Assembly (NCBI RefSeq): GCF_037126465.1
Contig: NC_088203.1
Location: forward strand, 80,138,168 to 80,202,167
DNA: 64,000 nucleotides
Direction: 5' to 3'
From: Ornithodoros turicata
Lineage: Eukaryota > Arthropoda > Arachnida > Ixodida > Argasidae
The first letter of the stretch is position 1; each line of letters opens with the position of its first letter. Under the pieces are notes generated by a model. That model had not been told where the DNA came from and ran no database searches. It saw only the letters and a program-made list of their open reading frames with translations. Positions 43,351 to 55,599 of the stretch are shown here, piece after piece. A program made the position numbers and the translations under genes.

Positions 43351-45790
43351 ACAGTGTTTCTCAACCGAGGTTCTGCGAGACATGGCTTGAGGTTCCGCGA
43401 GTAGGATACTGTTCAGCCGCGAGTGGTAACTTAACCGCCTACCAAGGCTCGCTTTCGGACAGCCTCGTTGTCGGACCGTGCTCGTCATTTGATCGTTGGC
43501 ATTCGGATTCACATCGAGGTCGCAGGACCAGGTTGCCTCCCGACAGTCCTTGCAGAGAGTAGAGCCAGAAGCTGCCGTCTTCATCGGTTGGGTCAACCCG
43601 CAACTCAACCCGACAATTTCCTCGCACCATGCTTTTGCTTTTCTCTTGCGTTTCCAAAGCATTACGAGCACTTGAAAAATCGTAGCTGCCTCGTGAAAAC
43701 TTCGGAGCTACTCGCCTGCTGCAGGGAAGTATTATGTGACTGTTGGACGAATCCTGCAAACCTCAAACGACATCTTGTGGCGAAAAGATAAGCGATAACT
43801 AAACTGTAATTAAATAACCAGTTATGGAGAACAAAAATTTGCTGCTTGTACGACATCTAGTTCCCGTCACTCACTTCCACAGAGTTGCCCCAGAGTTGTA
43901 GGTTCCTTGAGGTCATGCTGGCACAATCTCGAGTTCCCTGCACGACGTCCATTGCTATATAGAGGAAACATCAAAGGTATAGGGGAATGCTGTGATAGGC
44001 ACATTGCGAAAGGTATATACTGCTCATTATAATGCTTGTCCTGTCAATATAAATAGATTCCCCTACCCCCTGCTTATTATATCTGATATTTCTCGGTTTA
44101 ACAAAAAGGTGGCGTTTATGGTGTTTTCGTAAAAATCGTAACCCGCGTTGATGTGAATTGGTAACCGGGCGAGGGCACAGCCGATGTCGTATACATCTTG
44201 GTCACACGATGCTCGTCTGTGTGTGTCATGTGTGCCGTGCTCTCTCTTCCCGGTCTCGGGTTTTTCGTGGCTCATATGAATTGTTTGATGATGATGATGA
44301 TTGGATTAACGGCGCACGGACAAGGCACACGCACAGCAAGGTCATAGAGGGTTTGTCTGACACAAGTAGATGCCATCAACCATATTTAGTCACGAGTTCT
44401 AACGACAGCAGCATACACCGGTACCACTCGTTAAATTTACGATGGAAAGAAAAAAACCGAAGAGGTGACGTCGATAAATTTCTCGAATGTGTATCACCCG
44501 TGGCGATAAAACAATTCAATCATCAGCAGCAGAATAATGTTGTTGGTGTGGTTATACTGATTTTGGTGTCGCCTGCTTGTAAAAAAATTGCAAGTGGAAA
44601 CAGCAATATGAAGATATGGAACAGGTCTTTGTTGGACTACAGAGAGCCAGCCACGGATAAAAATACGGGCAAGCATATCAGTAGAACAACAACATGATGA
44701 TGATCACGATGCCATGAAGTCTTATTGTCTATTTCTGCTTAGTTGGTTTGGTTTGGTTCCTCTAGTGCTGCAAAATATATGTAGTATTCCTCTACTTTTG
44801 CTATAAGTAGTACTGCAAGGTATGTGGAGAATTGTTTACTCATTGTAACAACAAGACGACGATGACGATGAGATGGGGTGTTTCAACGCAGCTTGTTACG
44901 TATTGTGTAAAGACGTACGATAGTGTGTATTATTGCAAAATTCTGTATTTTTACTGTTACCGCGTGCTGACACAAGTCATGTGCACGGGGTCCCAGGACG
45001 TGTTCAATCTATAAACCGGTGGCTTTTTGTCAGGAGCTAACGCCATCTTTGATGGAAAGGAAAAAAAAAGTTTTCCCGCTAGCGTTGCTTTACTATACCC
45101 TACAGCAGAGGTGGACTGAAGACAAGCTGTGAGGAAAAGACTGCATAGGATTAACAGAACTATTGTTGGGTGGAGCAGAGACACAGATCAGGCACTGAAT
45201 TTCTATCCGTTGCGCGTCTCACAACCATCCCCCAGTGTTTTCCTTCTCGATGATAATAATGACATCGGCCTTCTAGACCCAGATAAATTTATAAAGGCTG
45301 TCATTATTGGTACCAGACCACAGATGTACCTAATTCATATTTCAAAACGGAAACTATCGAACGAGCGCAAGAAAGGTCCCACCAAGAATTAAAAAACAAA
45401 CAAACTCAAACCACAATTTTATAAAAAAGGAAACGTGTATGGCACAGCGGTTAAAAATGAACAAAGGGTTATCAAAACAAACTGGGCACATTACATAGAT
45501 GACGAGTATAATGTAGGAACGCATCACGAACCATGGTTCATTGGTTCACTCTGCGGATCTCGAGCATCAGTCTCTAGAACCTGGGTCATTTCGTTGAGTG
45601 TGCCCCTGACGACACTCATCTCGGAAAGCAAAAAGGGGGAAACTGTCCAGACTTCAGAACGCATCAATAACAATGGAGGCAGGAAGCGAGGCTTTTATCA
45701 ACTCCGGCCTTGGCTGTCGGGGAAGAACAAGCGAGGGACGATGTCAGTTTGCGTCGCTTTCCATCTACGTGGCGAAACATAAGCCTTTTG
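43351..45790. other. No gene recognised; single hAT-like end
   Basis: CAGTGTTTCTCAACC at 43351 resembles a hAT end but has no partner. A (gat)n run lies at 44288-44303. The 179-codon frame at 44158-44697 and the two frames at 45129-45392 and 45435-45782 show no domain I know. Confidence 0.4.
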
Positions 45791-45799
45791 GTGGGCTGG

Positions 45800-46430
45800 C
45801 TTGGTGCATGGGAAAATAAAATGCGAGACTGTATCGGTCATGAAGAGAACAGGCCAGTCCGGTTCAAGTACAAATAAAGTAAATAAAATGATAATTAAGG
45901 AATAAAAGGAATAACAAATAAAACGGTAGTCGGTCGAGTGTCCACATACGTAACATACGGTTAGTCACAGTAAGGTCACTTCATAGTACATCCACCAGCT
46001 TGGTGTCTGTAAAAAACTGCACAAACGACTGCAGGGCTTGAAAGTATTTGATTGGGGGTCGAGGACGCGGGACCTAATTTACGTCAAAAGGTCGGCTGTC
46101 TAGTTGGGCTAGGGTTGCTTGGAGATGCCGTCTCTGCTGCTAATAACGCAGACAGAACTCGTTCAATGTCCCCTACAGACTCACATATGCGGCAGTTAGC
46201 GGTGCCTACCTTCCTAGGTATGTGTAATAATCGCTCTCCATAGGGCACATTTAGGCGAAGCCGATGGAACAACGTGGTAAACCTTGCAAACGGGCAAGCC
46301 GGTGGCCTTTGTAGATTTGTGGAATTCCCGAATTATTGCCGTTCGTGGGCTTGGGTAAAATATGCTGCAGGGTAACCACGAAAAGCACAAAGACGGTACA
46401 ACGCTCTGCGAAATTCTCGTTCTGAGGAAG
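45800..46430 (-). mobile_element. LINE 3' end, minus strand
   Basis: Minus-strand frame 46272-46084 reads FHRLRLNVPYGERLLH and CRICESVGDIERVL, the knuckle region of an RNase H-type LINE with the usual cysteines. Below it lies a 3' UTR whose ggtgtctgtaaaaaactgc strand matches 33770. The T-rich end is at about 45850. It is 5' truncated. Confidence 0.6.
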
Positions 46431-47299
46431 GCCTATAATTCAGAGTCGGGCCCCTTCCTTTTGGTTAACCGCTGCAGCATCACCAGAATTAACAAGTTTA
46501 AATTTGTGCAGAGAAATCACCCTTTCTTATGATATTTCGCGTTGATAGCACACTGCTATACACAACGCAGAGCTCTCGACTGAGGGGCCAGGCGGTGGTG
46601 GTAATCGTGACAGCTGGGCGTTGTTGGCATCATTTTTATCGGTTTATTGTAGCCCAGATGAGATGAAGTAGGATGAAGGTTGAAAGGAGACGAAGGTAAA
46701 GAACGGCATAGGTTGACGGTCTTAGGAAGTGGAGGAAGATATGCAACATAAGGAAGGGTCGGCAGCTCAATTGGTGAATTCGACTGCTCGATCCAGATTG
46801 GATTCGCATGTTTCAGCTCTTTCCACGCGACAGAGCGTTTTTCCTTGTTCTGTCGAGAAAGCTCGAATTCAGCCGGAACTTCAACCGACCGTAGACGTTA
46901 CTTCTGGATCTTGCGAGACCAGGTAACAGCGGGAATAAGGCAGACACGCTGAGTTTTCTGGACGTCGGCGACGACCTCCGCGGGCTCTTGGCCGGAACGT
47001 GGTTGTTTTTTAGCTGGTAGATTTGGCTCCGGTCCCTCCATGCCGTCTTTGTTGCTGTGCAGTGATGTCATGCGCTTGCTCCAGATCGACCAGTCGAATT
47101 CATCACTAGAAAACTGTGTCGAAGTGGCCCGTTTCCTCAACGAAGGCTAGACTAGAGGCTGCGAGTTTTAGTGCATACCTTTTTGGTGATACACACACGC
47201 ACGCACGCACACACACACACACAAACGCATACACACTCACACACACTCACGCGCACACACACACACACACACACACATGCACGGTGATTACGGTGGTCG
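46431..47299. other. No gene; CA repeat
   Basis: A long (CA)n-type tract at 47192-47277 with cg and ct interruptions. The frames at 46729-46926 and 46898-47140 are unrecognised. Confidence 0.55.
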
Positions 47300-47545
47300 T
47301 CAAACAGTTCCAGAAGAGGCGGAAACCCTGTAGGTGACGCTTGGCGCTTGGTGAGGCTTGGTGGTGGACCATAGCCCCAGATGTTTCCAACGGGCGAACT
47401 CTTCAGTCAGGGTCTCGTTTTCTTGCCTGCAGCGAACACACACCATGAGCGTATGCTGCATGTCGGACCGCACTTCGCATATACGCGCCGATATCCGCAG
47501 TTTTATCCGGAAACAAGCATTACTGCCTCTGCAGACGTTCCCCAT
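47300..47545 (-). pseudogene. LINE C-terminal fragment
   Basis: Minus strand: CFRIKLRISARICEVRSD then MQHTLMVCVRCR resembles the knuckle region of an RNase H-type LINE (C..CG..D..H.L..C). It is cut at 47546 by a palindromic MITE. Confidence 0.4.
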
Positions 47546-47835
47546 CACTCTTAAAAAAAAGGGTGTACTTTAACTCATTTTTTTGCCACATGTATAAAAC
47601 CCTTTTGGAGAGTACAATTACGCTCAAAAGGGTGTCTCCTCACTCCCTCAAGGGAGCAGCATAACACCTTTCTTCCTACTGGAGAGTAATTTTACTCCCC
47701 GGCAGGGAGAAGGTGTTATGCTACCCCCTTGAGGGAGTGAGGGGACACCCTTTTGAGCGTAACTGTACTCTCCAAAAGGGTGTTACATATGTGGCAAGGA
47801 GAAGAGTTAAAGTGCACCCCTTTTTCTTAAGAGTG
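47546..47835. mobile_element. Palindromic CACTC MITE, 290 bp
   Basis: Ends CACTCTTAAAAAAAAGGG and inverse of CACTCTTAAGAAAAAGGG. The arms pair along almost all their length, including ttttggagagtac and ctcactccctcaaggg. Flanks are AT and TG, so no 2-bp duplication is seen; outside the ends, cccca and tgggg extend the palindrome. Confidence 0.85.
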
Positions 47836-50679
47836 TGGGGGACGCACAACTGAGAACATGCACTGAATCAAAAATGGTGTGGAAGTGTACCTTCCCTTGC
47901 ACTGCTGCTCAACTCAGTTGCTGTGGGTGCACCCTAGCGCCCATGCGGTCGCGGGACTTATACATGCGCGTATATCATGCGGATGCGAATACTCTCAATC
48001 TTATCCGCGCTAACCTTTAGTCAAATATCCGCGCAGGTTGACAAAAGCGGGTTCGTTCCCGCAAGTGGAATTCTTTTGCCAGCCAAACTCACCTCGGAAA
48101 AGCGTGCAACGAAGAAAGCCTCCACTAGATATCCCTTTGTCCGTTTCGGATCACTTCAGCGCGCTAAGTTTAGCGGCAAAATGTTTTTGTTGTTTCTGCG
48201 AATGAATCTAGTCTTTATATGTCCAAATAAAACGCGTATAACAACTTTCTGCGTCGTGTTTCACTTTCTGCCCCCGTTTTTAAACGTGTTGAGCGATCGG
48301 AAGGATCTAGTGCACGGCCGCGTGCATCACGTAGCGTACCTGTCGTACCAGGCGCCGCAGGCGCAGTCGTCCATTTCTCCTTCGGTTACTTGGCCTGGTT
48401 TGGATTGTGCTTCAACTGGATCTTTAGCGCGCTACAATCAAACGCCAGCCAACGTCTCGTAACAATGGGGTATCTAAGGGCAGCCTCCGGCATTGCACGC
48501 ATCGGGATAGGAACAAATACATGGCAAAATGGCGACCTTGGGGGACCTGTCTTTTGCGGTTTGGTTGCTGGTCTGGAACCGTCCAGTATCACGGGCCGCA
48601 TTGAACTGCATCACTTTTGTGGGAAGTCGGAAGATTTATCGTCCTGCACCGTAGCAAGTTCGCAGCCCGTGCTGCGACGAATATTATGTTGTTGTTTTTA
48701 TTAGACGGTAGGCGTTCATGTTTCATTCGGGCAGGATGCCAGAACTTGGGGCCACATATACATAGGGCTACAAATATCGCTGTTGGTAACGGATACCCCT
48801 TCAGAATACACTTTTTAAAATATGGCTCACGGTTCCCTTTATGGCCTCCATAAATATGGGAGTCAACTGTATATTTCGTGTTACTCGACGTGACAGCTCG
48901 GGGCGTTAATGGTGTTTTTGCTGCACTCCCTCTTGCTTTATTCAGATATTTTCAATAAGGAAGACAGTGTAGTCTACGTGAAACTCCGTGGATTTATTGG
49001 CCTTGAACGAAAGGTGAAATTGTTGGGATTGCAAAGATTCTCACGCACTCTCTGTGCACACGTATACTGGATCCATACACCCGTAGGATCCATATGGAGG
49101 CGTGTATAAGAGTCATCCTGTTTTTATCTGATGATTATCTCAGGATACTAGCGCAGAAAGAAAGGATCCTAACAGAAAGAAAGGGTCTGCTGAATGTGTG
49201 ACGCAAGGTGGGGTAGAGGGAGCTACGTTTCAATACACTTTTTTATGTCAGAAAACAGAAGAGAAATAAGAAAATTAGCTGTCAACTCCCTTTTCTTTCT
49301 TTCTTTTAAAGTTCTCCGGATGCAGCTTTGCCTTAGTTGCCCTTTTTTTTTATTTATTTCTGTAAAACACAGCGTTCACATAATGGCAAGGTTGTTACGA
49401 CAAGGTTGGAAAAAAGCTCTATTAAGGCAGCTTGACAAGTCCCGTTCTGCGTACAGCCATGCAATCAGTGACAGTCACTGCAAAGTCATTGTCAGTTCAT
49501 AAATTAAAAGAACCAAAAACCCATGGAGGGGTAATGAGCACCTCAAAACAGTAATCACTATTTATCAACAGTCATCCTAACCTCTATGTGTTGTTTGCAT
49601 ATGTGACCATACAACGCATCTTTTCTTCTTTTTTTTTCCCCCTTTTTTTTGAGAGGGAGAGAAGGCGTATCTGCTGCTCAGTCAGTTTAAACTTGTTTGA
49701 TGTATAATCGGTAATGTGTTTTGTAGCATCTGGAGCCCGTAATTTGTTCGGTATCTAGGAACGTCCCAGTTTGCAATCTGCCTTGTGGGACGAAGTGAAA
49801 TGTTCTGTTACAGTTTTGCAAACTTCCTCAGCGTTACCTTGTCTGTATGGATTTCGGATTTAACGGAAAGTAGCATAACACAATCATATAGAGAAGAAAA
49901 GTTTGAAATGTGGAACCTAACGAAGAAATCAGATGGATGCGCATTATATGGCAAACCTGCTACCTCTCGAAAAGCGTTTTCTTTTTTTTTTTTTTAAGCG
50001 TTACCAGGTTCTTTGTAGACTTTTTTTGCTCTAGTACCCCATGCTAGGTGCCAATAGCGCAGATGTGAGTGGAAAAGTGTATTATACAGCGTTAGCTTTT
50101 ACCCCGGCAAAAGGTAATTTTTCCGCGGGATACCAAGGATGTTCCAGGGTTAGGTTCGTAGGTAATCTGTATGGTGATCCCATAACGGATTTTCGTAAAA
50201 AAGAGAAAAGAAAAGAAAGAACAAAAACACGGCCAAGAGTTACATTGAAGTAAAACTAATTTATATGTTGATGATGATGATGGCAGACGACAGTTCTTTT
50301 TCAATACACGTACATCCTGGGAGCGGTTGCTACGGCAATTTCTTATTAAATAAAGTGCAATACCCCTAATTCCATGCCAAAACAGTTTAGTTATTGAGAT
50401 TACATGGTTAATTCGATCGCATATGCCTTTGAAAAAGCTACAAATATACCAAGTGTTAGTTTTTTCCCATCAATGTTGCTCAATATGATTTCTTTCTGAC
50501 GTAGTGATGCTGTCGCGGTGGTCTCCGATATCCAAACTCTGATTCCGTTAAGGTGAAATGGGCTTCAAAGAAATTTAGTAACCTTTAAAGTATGATTTTT
50601 TCAATAGCTTTTCAAAATACCGGTAAAATAGAAATAGGTCTGTAATTTTACTAAATATTTTTATCACCCGCCTTATATA
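47836..50679. other. No recognisable feature
   Basis: The 161-codon frame at 47977-48462 begins with a hydrophobic stretch but has no domain and is not repeated. T-runs at 49340-49350, 49626-49650 and 49981-49996; (gat)n at 50267-50281. Nothing else can be supported. Confidence 0.5.
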
Positions 50680-51190
50680 CAGGGCGTCCCAGAAAACGTG
50701 TCACTGAATTATAATAAAAAAACTACACCACCTAGAATCATGCGGTCAAACGCATTTGTTCTTACTAGGTTTTTGCCACCTCCTGATGTGAATATCATGT
50801 AATGTAAGTTTAATTATGTACATTTTTGCGGAATGAACTCTGAAACTTGCCAAGTAAAGCTCACTTTTCTATCCCACCAATATGAAGAGCGTACCGAACT
50901 TACTCAAATTCAATGTAATTGACAGGAATAGTGAGGAGCTATTCCATCGAAAAAAATAGCCGAACATCATGCTTTACGGAGCACCCGGAGCCTAGCGCGC
51001 GACGAATTTTTCAGCGCAGTCGTTGTCAGTCCGACGAAAGGAGGTTGGAAACCCGGCCCACACCGGAATAGTAGAAAGAGATAACACAGGCATGGCTTAT
51101 CGCATCAGGCTTCCGCTGGGATCATGCCTTCCCTTTCGCAATTTCAGGAACTGTCACTATGGTGGGCTAGAAGGACTGGTGAGCCGTTCG
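50680..51190. mobile_element. Half copy of the 11184-12046 element
   Basis: Starts after TA with CAGGGCGTCCCAGAAAACG and follows the left half of the 11.2-kb element (aaactacaccacctagaatc, tttttgccacctcctgatg) through its central part. Similarity stops just before the CACTG MITE. The right arm is missing. Confidence 0.75.
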
Positions 51191-51206
51191 GCGGTTGTCA
51201 TATGTA

Positions 51207-51443
51207 CACTGTTAAACCAGAACTTCACCACATAGCACGCTCCTAGCCCATCATCATTCCGAATGATATCATTCTGTGCAATGATTTGTTGAAAATGAGA
51301 GGAGGCGCCTATCTGGGACAGATTATCTTGTCCCAGATAGGCGCCTCCCCCCTGTTTTGAACAAATCATGGCACAGAATGATATCATTCGGTATGATGGT
51401 TGGTTAGGAGCGTGCTATGTGGTGAAGTTCTGTTTTAACAGTG
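51207..51443. mobile_element. Palindromic CACTG MITE, 237 bp
   Basis: Ends CACTGTTAAACCAGAACTT and inverse of CACTGTTAAAACAGAACTT. TA on both sides (51205-51206, 51444-51445). Centre gacagattatcttgtc. Nearly identical to 13316-13552 over the full length. Confidence 0.88.
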
Positions 51444-51492
51444 TACCCGCCGATGTTCCTGCCGAGAGATGGCGCCAAGCGTATCTCGGCGC

Positions 51493-51979
51493 CAGAGCCC
51501 TTTATAGAGAGAGTTTTGGCCATTGGGAGGAGCCTAACTTAAAGCGCGTCATGAGACGTCACGGCTGAACGACCTCCCTCATCGTGCTCTATTGTTATCC
51601 AGTCGTCAACCGGTCGCAGACGCCATATTGATGCCGATCGTTGTTTGCAATCCAAGGAGAGAAGACACGTGCGTACTTCTTGTTTCGAAAGCCTTTCGTC
51701 CTTGATTTTTTTCTGTTCGGCAACAAAGCCCCCCTTATCACTGGCGCCAGTGGGTCATAAGCCGGTTATTCCTGTAGATTACATTCAACACGGCCACGAA
51801 GGTGTCGACCAGCTGGCGGACAGCATCAATATGGCGCGGACTAGATGGCTGATAAGCGGATTCCGCTCGGATTCAGGCTTTTCGGGCGGCGCAACGACGA
51901 CTCTGACGTCAAAATAAGCTCCTCCCATGAGGCGGCAAAAGATCAAAGAATGGCCAAACTCTCCCTATAAATGGCTCTG
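51493..51979. mobile_element. hAT-type MITE, 487 bp
   Basis: Ends CAGAGCCCTTTATAG and inverse of CAGAGCCATTTATAG, with gagagtt and ggccatt following on both sides. CTCGGCGC is exactly duplicated at 51485-51492 and 51980-51987. The interior frame (51645-51917) is not recognised. Confidence 0.92.
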
Positions 51980-51987
51980 CTCGGCGC

Positions 51988-52690
51988 TATGCGATCTAAT
52001 CGCCTCTCGCGGCTTATTTCAGTGCTACTCGTCACGTGATTACACACCTGCCGTTAACCCATGAGCGTGCCTTTTATTTGCTCTGCATGCAAAATGCGCC
52101 TTGAGTGTCACCTGCAGGAGCAAACGAATGGCACACCCAGATATCAGTGCTGACATTCGTCGGCGCGTCCCTATCAGCTCTCGGGTCTGGGACACGTGTA
52201 CTTTGATAACGATAAAGACGTGTTCGAGCAGCCGGTTCTGCCTTTGGGTAGTGATATTCGTGATATGTGCTCATCGTTTCCTTCATCTGAGCGACCTTTA
52301 CCTTCCAGGTTGCGAGGTCCGGTGACGGGGGATTGTGATAGAAATGTTTAAGTCGGTGGTGGGCTATAAGCGTGAGATATACGTTAACTGCAGCTAACCA
52401 ACGGAAGCGATAGAATTGCTGATTACAGTCTGCATATGAGCAGTCAGTAGAGGGAAGGAATCCGGAACACAAAGGGGACGACACGAAAATATAACGATTT
52501 ATACATTTATTTCAGAATACTGGTCCCAGAAGGAACCTGGGAAGGAGTAGGGAACGTACATTAATTATATAACATATACACATAATACACTCGTATAGTG
52601 ACGACAATTCGAAAGAAACCCGCAAAAGAGACGCAGCAAAGGGGTCCCAAGTTACCTTAGCGAACGTGACGATCGGTAGCACGATTATAT
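51988..52690. other. No recognisable feature
   Basis: The minus-strand frame at 52074-52484 has no known domain. AT-rich near 52500-52580. Confidence 0.45.
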
Positions 52691-52998
52691 CTCATATGGC
52701 CCGAGTGTGCATAAGGCACAAGTGACCAGGACGCCCAAATGTTCATAAGACCCGAAAATAAATTGGGCCTTTTGAGCATTTGGGTCAAATGAGCAGGGCA
52801 GGATAAGGTGTCCAGAAGGCCCTAATGCCCAGAAGGCCCAAATGGTCATATGGCCCGAAAACCAGGAAGGCATCAGATTGACCTGTGAGGACATGGAACC
52901 GCAAACAACAGAAGCGTATTTCCCCATTCAACTAGACCAGCCTCAACCTTCCCTCACCTGAAAGAAAGGCTTCTGTTGCCTCAGGGTCCCGAAACTTG

Positions 52999-53190
52999 CA
53001 CTGATAAAAGTACCGTATTTTTCTGTGTATAAGCGCCGTTATACATTTAAAAAAAATTCTCTGAAGAAGTCCTGCGCGTCATCTAATGTCATCATATGCG
53101 CGTCATCATCCTGCGCAGGACTTCTTCAGATAACTTTTTTTAATATATAACGGCGCTTATACACAGAAAAGTACGGTACTTTTATCAGTG
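52999..53190. mobile_element. CACTG hairpin MITE, 192 bp
   Basis: Ends CACTGATAAAAGTACCGTA and inverse CACTGATAAAAGTACCGTA, 19 of 19, continuing ttttctgtgtataagcgccg and gaagaagtcctgcgc. Flanks TG and CG differ by one base. Central loop about 40 bp. Confidence 0.8.
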
Positions 53191-53544
53191 CGAGTTATAT
53201 GCAACAAATATTCTTCTGTAAAATCGCCTTTCAGGTGTGACAGCGCGAATTCCACACTTTTCCGAGAAGCCCTACGGCTTGGTATTCTACTCGGGGCTGA
53301 TATTTATTATGTTAATCAAGTTGCACCCATTTTGGACAATTGCACTCGGTGAATCCTCGGAATATGCTCCTTCTGCAGCGCGCATCTGACGTGAACACAA
53401 ACAATGCGGATGCGCTTCTTCCGCCGTGTGAAATGTAGTCTCCAAAGAGTTCAGTTACAGAATCTATGGTGTTCGCCCATTTGATGGAACCCATTTCGTC
53501 GAACGGCCCCGAAAAAATGGCCCCCGAAAATTTGGTGACGGAAC

Positions 53545-54756
53545 CAGGGTGCCGAACCGCAAAAAATACGGGTTCGGTTTGGGTTCGGGTTCGCGTTGTT
53601 TTGATTTCGTTCCGGTTCAGTTCCGGTTCGGCCAGGCCAGAAATCGAACCGGTTCGCAAACCGGTTCGCAGCCCCGAACCGGTTCGTGAACCGGTTCAAC
53701 GCTTCCGTTATATATGTTCCATAAAACTGCTTTTATCAGGAAATGCGTGGCTAATAGCTTACTGCTGTTGTCTGCATTGACGTCTCTAGCGGTGAGGTAG
53801 CCCTTTAGTGAGAGAAATGAGAAATGGATGAACACTTATTGCAACTAGAGTTCACGCTGTTGAAGCGGTGTAGTCCTGCTACTTTCTGTTCCCAAAATAT
53901 CTTTTTTCACAAGAACAGTGCCAGCAAGATACACTTAAAGGAAGCCTAATAAGATGGACAGCGTAACATAGACGACAGTACTTGCCGGCACACTGCCTTC
54001 GCAGCGTGAATCGATCTGAAACCGTACTGAAGCATGTCGAAAATAAGCCTGCAAGCCTTACTCTGTCCGAGCTCACAGCAGTGTACTTGTTAATCCACAA
54101 CATAACGGCAATGTGTCACGACGACACAACTGCGCTACCAATAAGCAGAACCACATTTACTTTTCAAAGCACGACCAATCAAACAGGCACCGTTCTGCGT
54201 ACGCTCCTTCTCCACTTCTCATGTTTCTGACTTGTTTAATTTGTGCTGCTCACGTGTAAAGGGAAATCTTGGGCGCTTATTTGATCACATATTCGTCCTG
54301 TAAAGCTATATAACTGGCCTACTCCATTCGTGTTTCATTCGTCCGCGTGGCACCTGGTCTCTGAGGAGTAGACGCCGCACCGCGTGCGTGGGGCGCTAGC
54401 CGCGGCACTCACAAGGACAACTGCGCTTCAACATGTTAAAAAGACGCTGAAAGTATACTTACTATACGTCGTCGTCTGACTGCTAGGAGAACATTTCTGA
54501 AATTTATGATATAGGCGCGTGATGATGATACCAATGTGTCTTCGTTCGGGGATAGAGAGGAACTCTTATGCTGACTTCTTTTATGTCCGAACCGTTTTGT
54601 TGCGAACCGGTTACCGCTATTATTTTTTACGGTTCTGCTCCGGTTCGGGTTCAACAGTGTCATGAAAATTTCGGTTCGGGTTCGGGTTCGGTTCCGGCAA
54701 AAATAACGGTTCGGGTACGGTTTTCGGTTCGGGTTCGGGTTCGGTTCGACACCCTG
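53545..54756. mobile_element. hAT-type element, 1,212 bp (copy 2)
   Basis: Inverted relative to copy 1 (14662-15915). Ends CAGGGTGCCGAACCG and inverse of CAGGGTGTCGAACCG. GACGGAAC is exactly duplicated at 53537-53544 and 54757-54764. The core 53870-54230 matches the inverse of 15170-15520. Frames at 53982-54230 and 53879-54103 are open here and in copy 1. Confidence 0.9.
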
Positions 54757-55599
54757 GACGGAACAAACGATCTCGGAAAAAATGGTTCCCGAGGGGTTAG
54801 AGCGGAAAAAATGGTCCCATGCGTAGGCATGGTTTGCTACGTTCAAACCCCTCCCGAAATCGTACATTTGGTAGCTCGTTTGAGATACGTAAACCCTTCT
54901 TTCTTATGCAAATTTCCTCCTGAACCCCTCCAGAAATATATTTTCTGGCTACTCTACTGCCGTGCCCTGCTTGGTTACCTTCGCAGAAAAAGCGGTACTC
55001 ATTGTGCGTCATAGCAGTATTCCAGAGAAGGTTGAGAAGCTTTTAATGTGGCAAACGGATAAGTTATTCAATAAAAATATTAGGCACAGAGCCTACCAAA
55101 TGTACTGAACGAAATATTGAACGCTGTTAGGATTCGTATTTATTTGTATTTAGTTTTTGCCACATCTATATCTTATTTGCTTGAAAAATCGTTTCCTCAT
55201 TTCAGCACATTTATTAATATGTTTAGTTCAGTTACCTTTTTCTCCTCTGTCGCATTCATTTAATATTGTGCATAGGAGCAAAGAAAATATCTAGGACACT
55301 CCTAATCTTCCCTCCTGGTTTTCGGGCCATATGACTATTTTGGCCTTCTGGGCATTTCGGCTTTCTGGACAGCTTACCCTGCCCTGCTCATTTGACCCGA
55401 ATGTTCAAAAAGCCCAATTTTTTTTCGGGACTTATGAACATTTGGGCGTTCTGATCACTTGGGCCTTATGCACACTCGGGCCATATGAGATGATATCCGG
55501 TAGCACGAGTGTTCTATATACCGGTAGTCTGACCTAAGCAGTAGCATAATGAAGTGTTCTTCTGAGATAGAAGAGGCTTTCTCTTGACTGTGATGCCTA

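Larger units (their letters stand above)
52691..55490. mobile_element. Element bounded by 180-bp inverted arms
   Basis: 52691-52870 is the inverse of 55312-55490: ctcatatggcccgagtgtgc pairs with gcacactcgggccatatgag, and the arms continue through aaatgagcagggca to aaaaccagg. The interior holds a CACTG hairpin (52999-53190) and a hAT element (53545-54756). Just outside the arms cggtagcacga is present on both sides (52674-52684, 55498-55508) in direct orientation. Confidence 0.65.

Noticed and set aside
43351..43365. hAT element starting CAGTGTTTCTCAACC
   Set aside because: Only one end found; no inverted partner or 8-bp duplication within the next kilobases.
44158..44697. 179-codon plus-strand frame
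   Set aside because: Includes a (gat)n run coding for aspartates and no recognisable motif.
47977..48462. 161-codon frame with a signal-peptide-like start
   Set aside because: The first 19 residues are hydrophobic, but the rest has no domain, no splice support and no paralog; a frame of this length is expected by chance in 64 kb.
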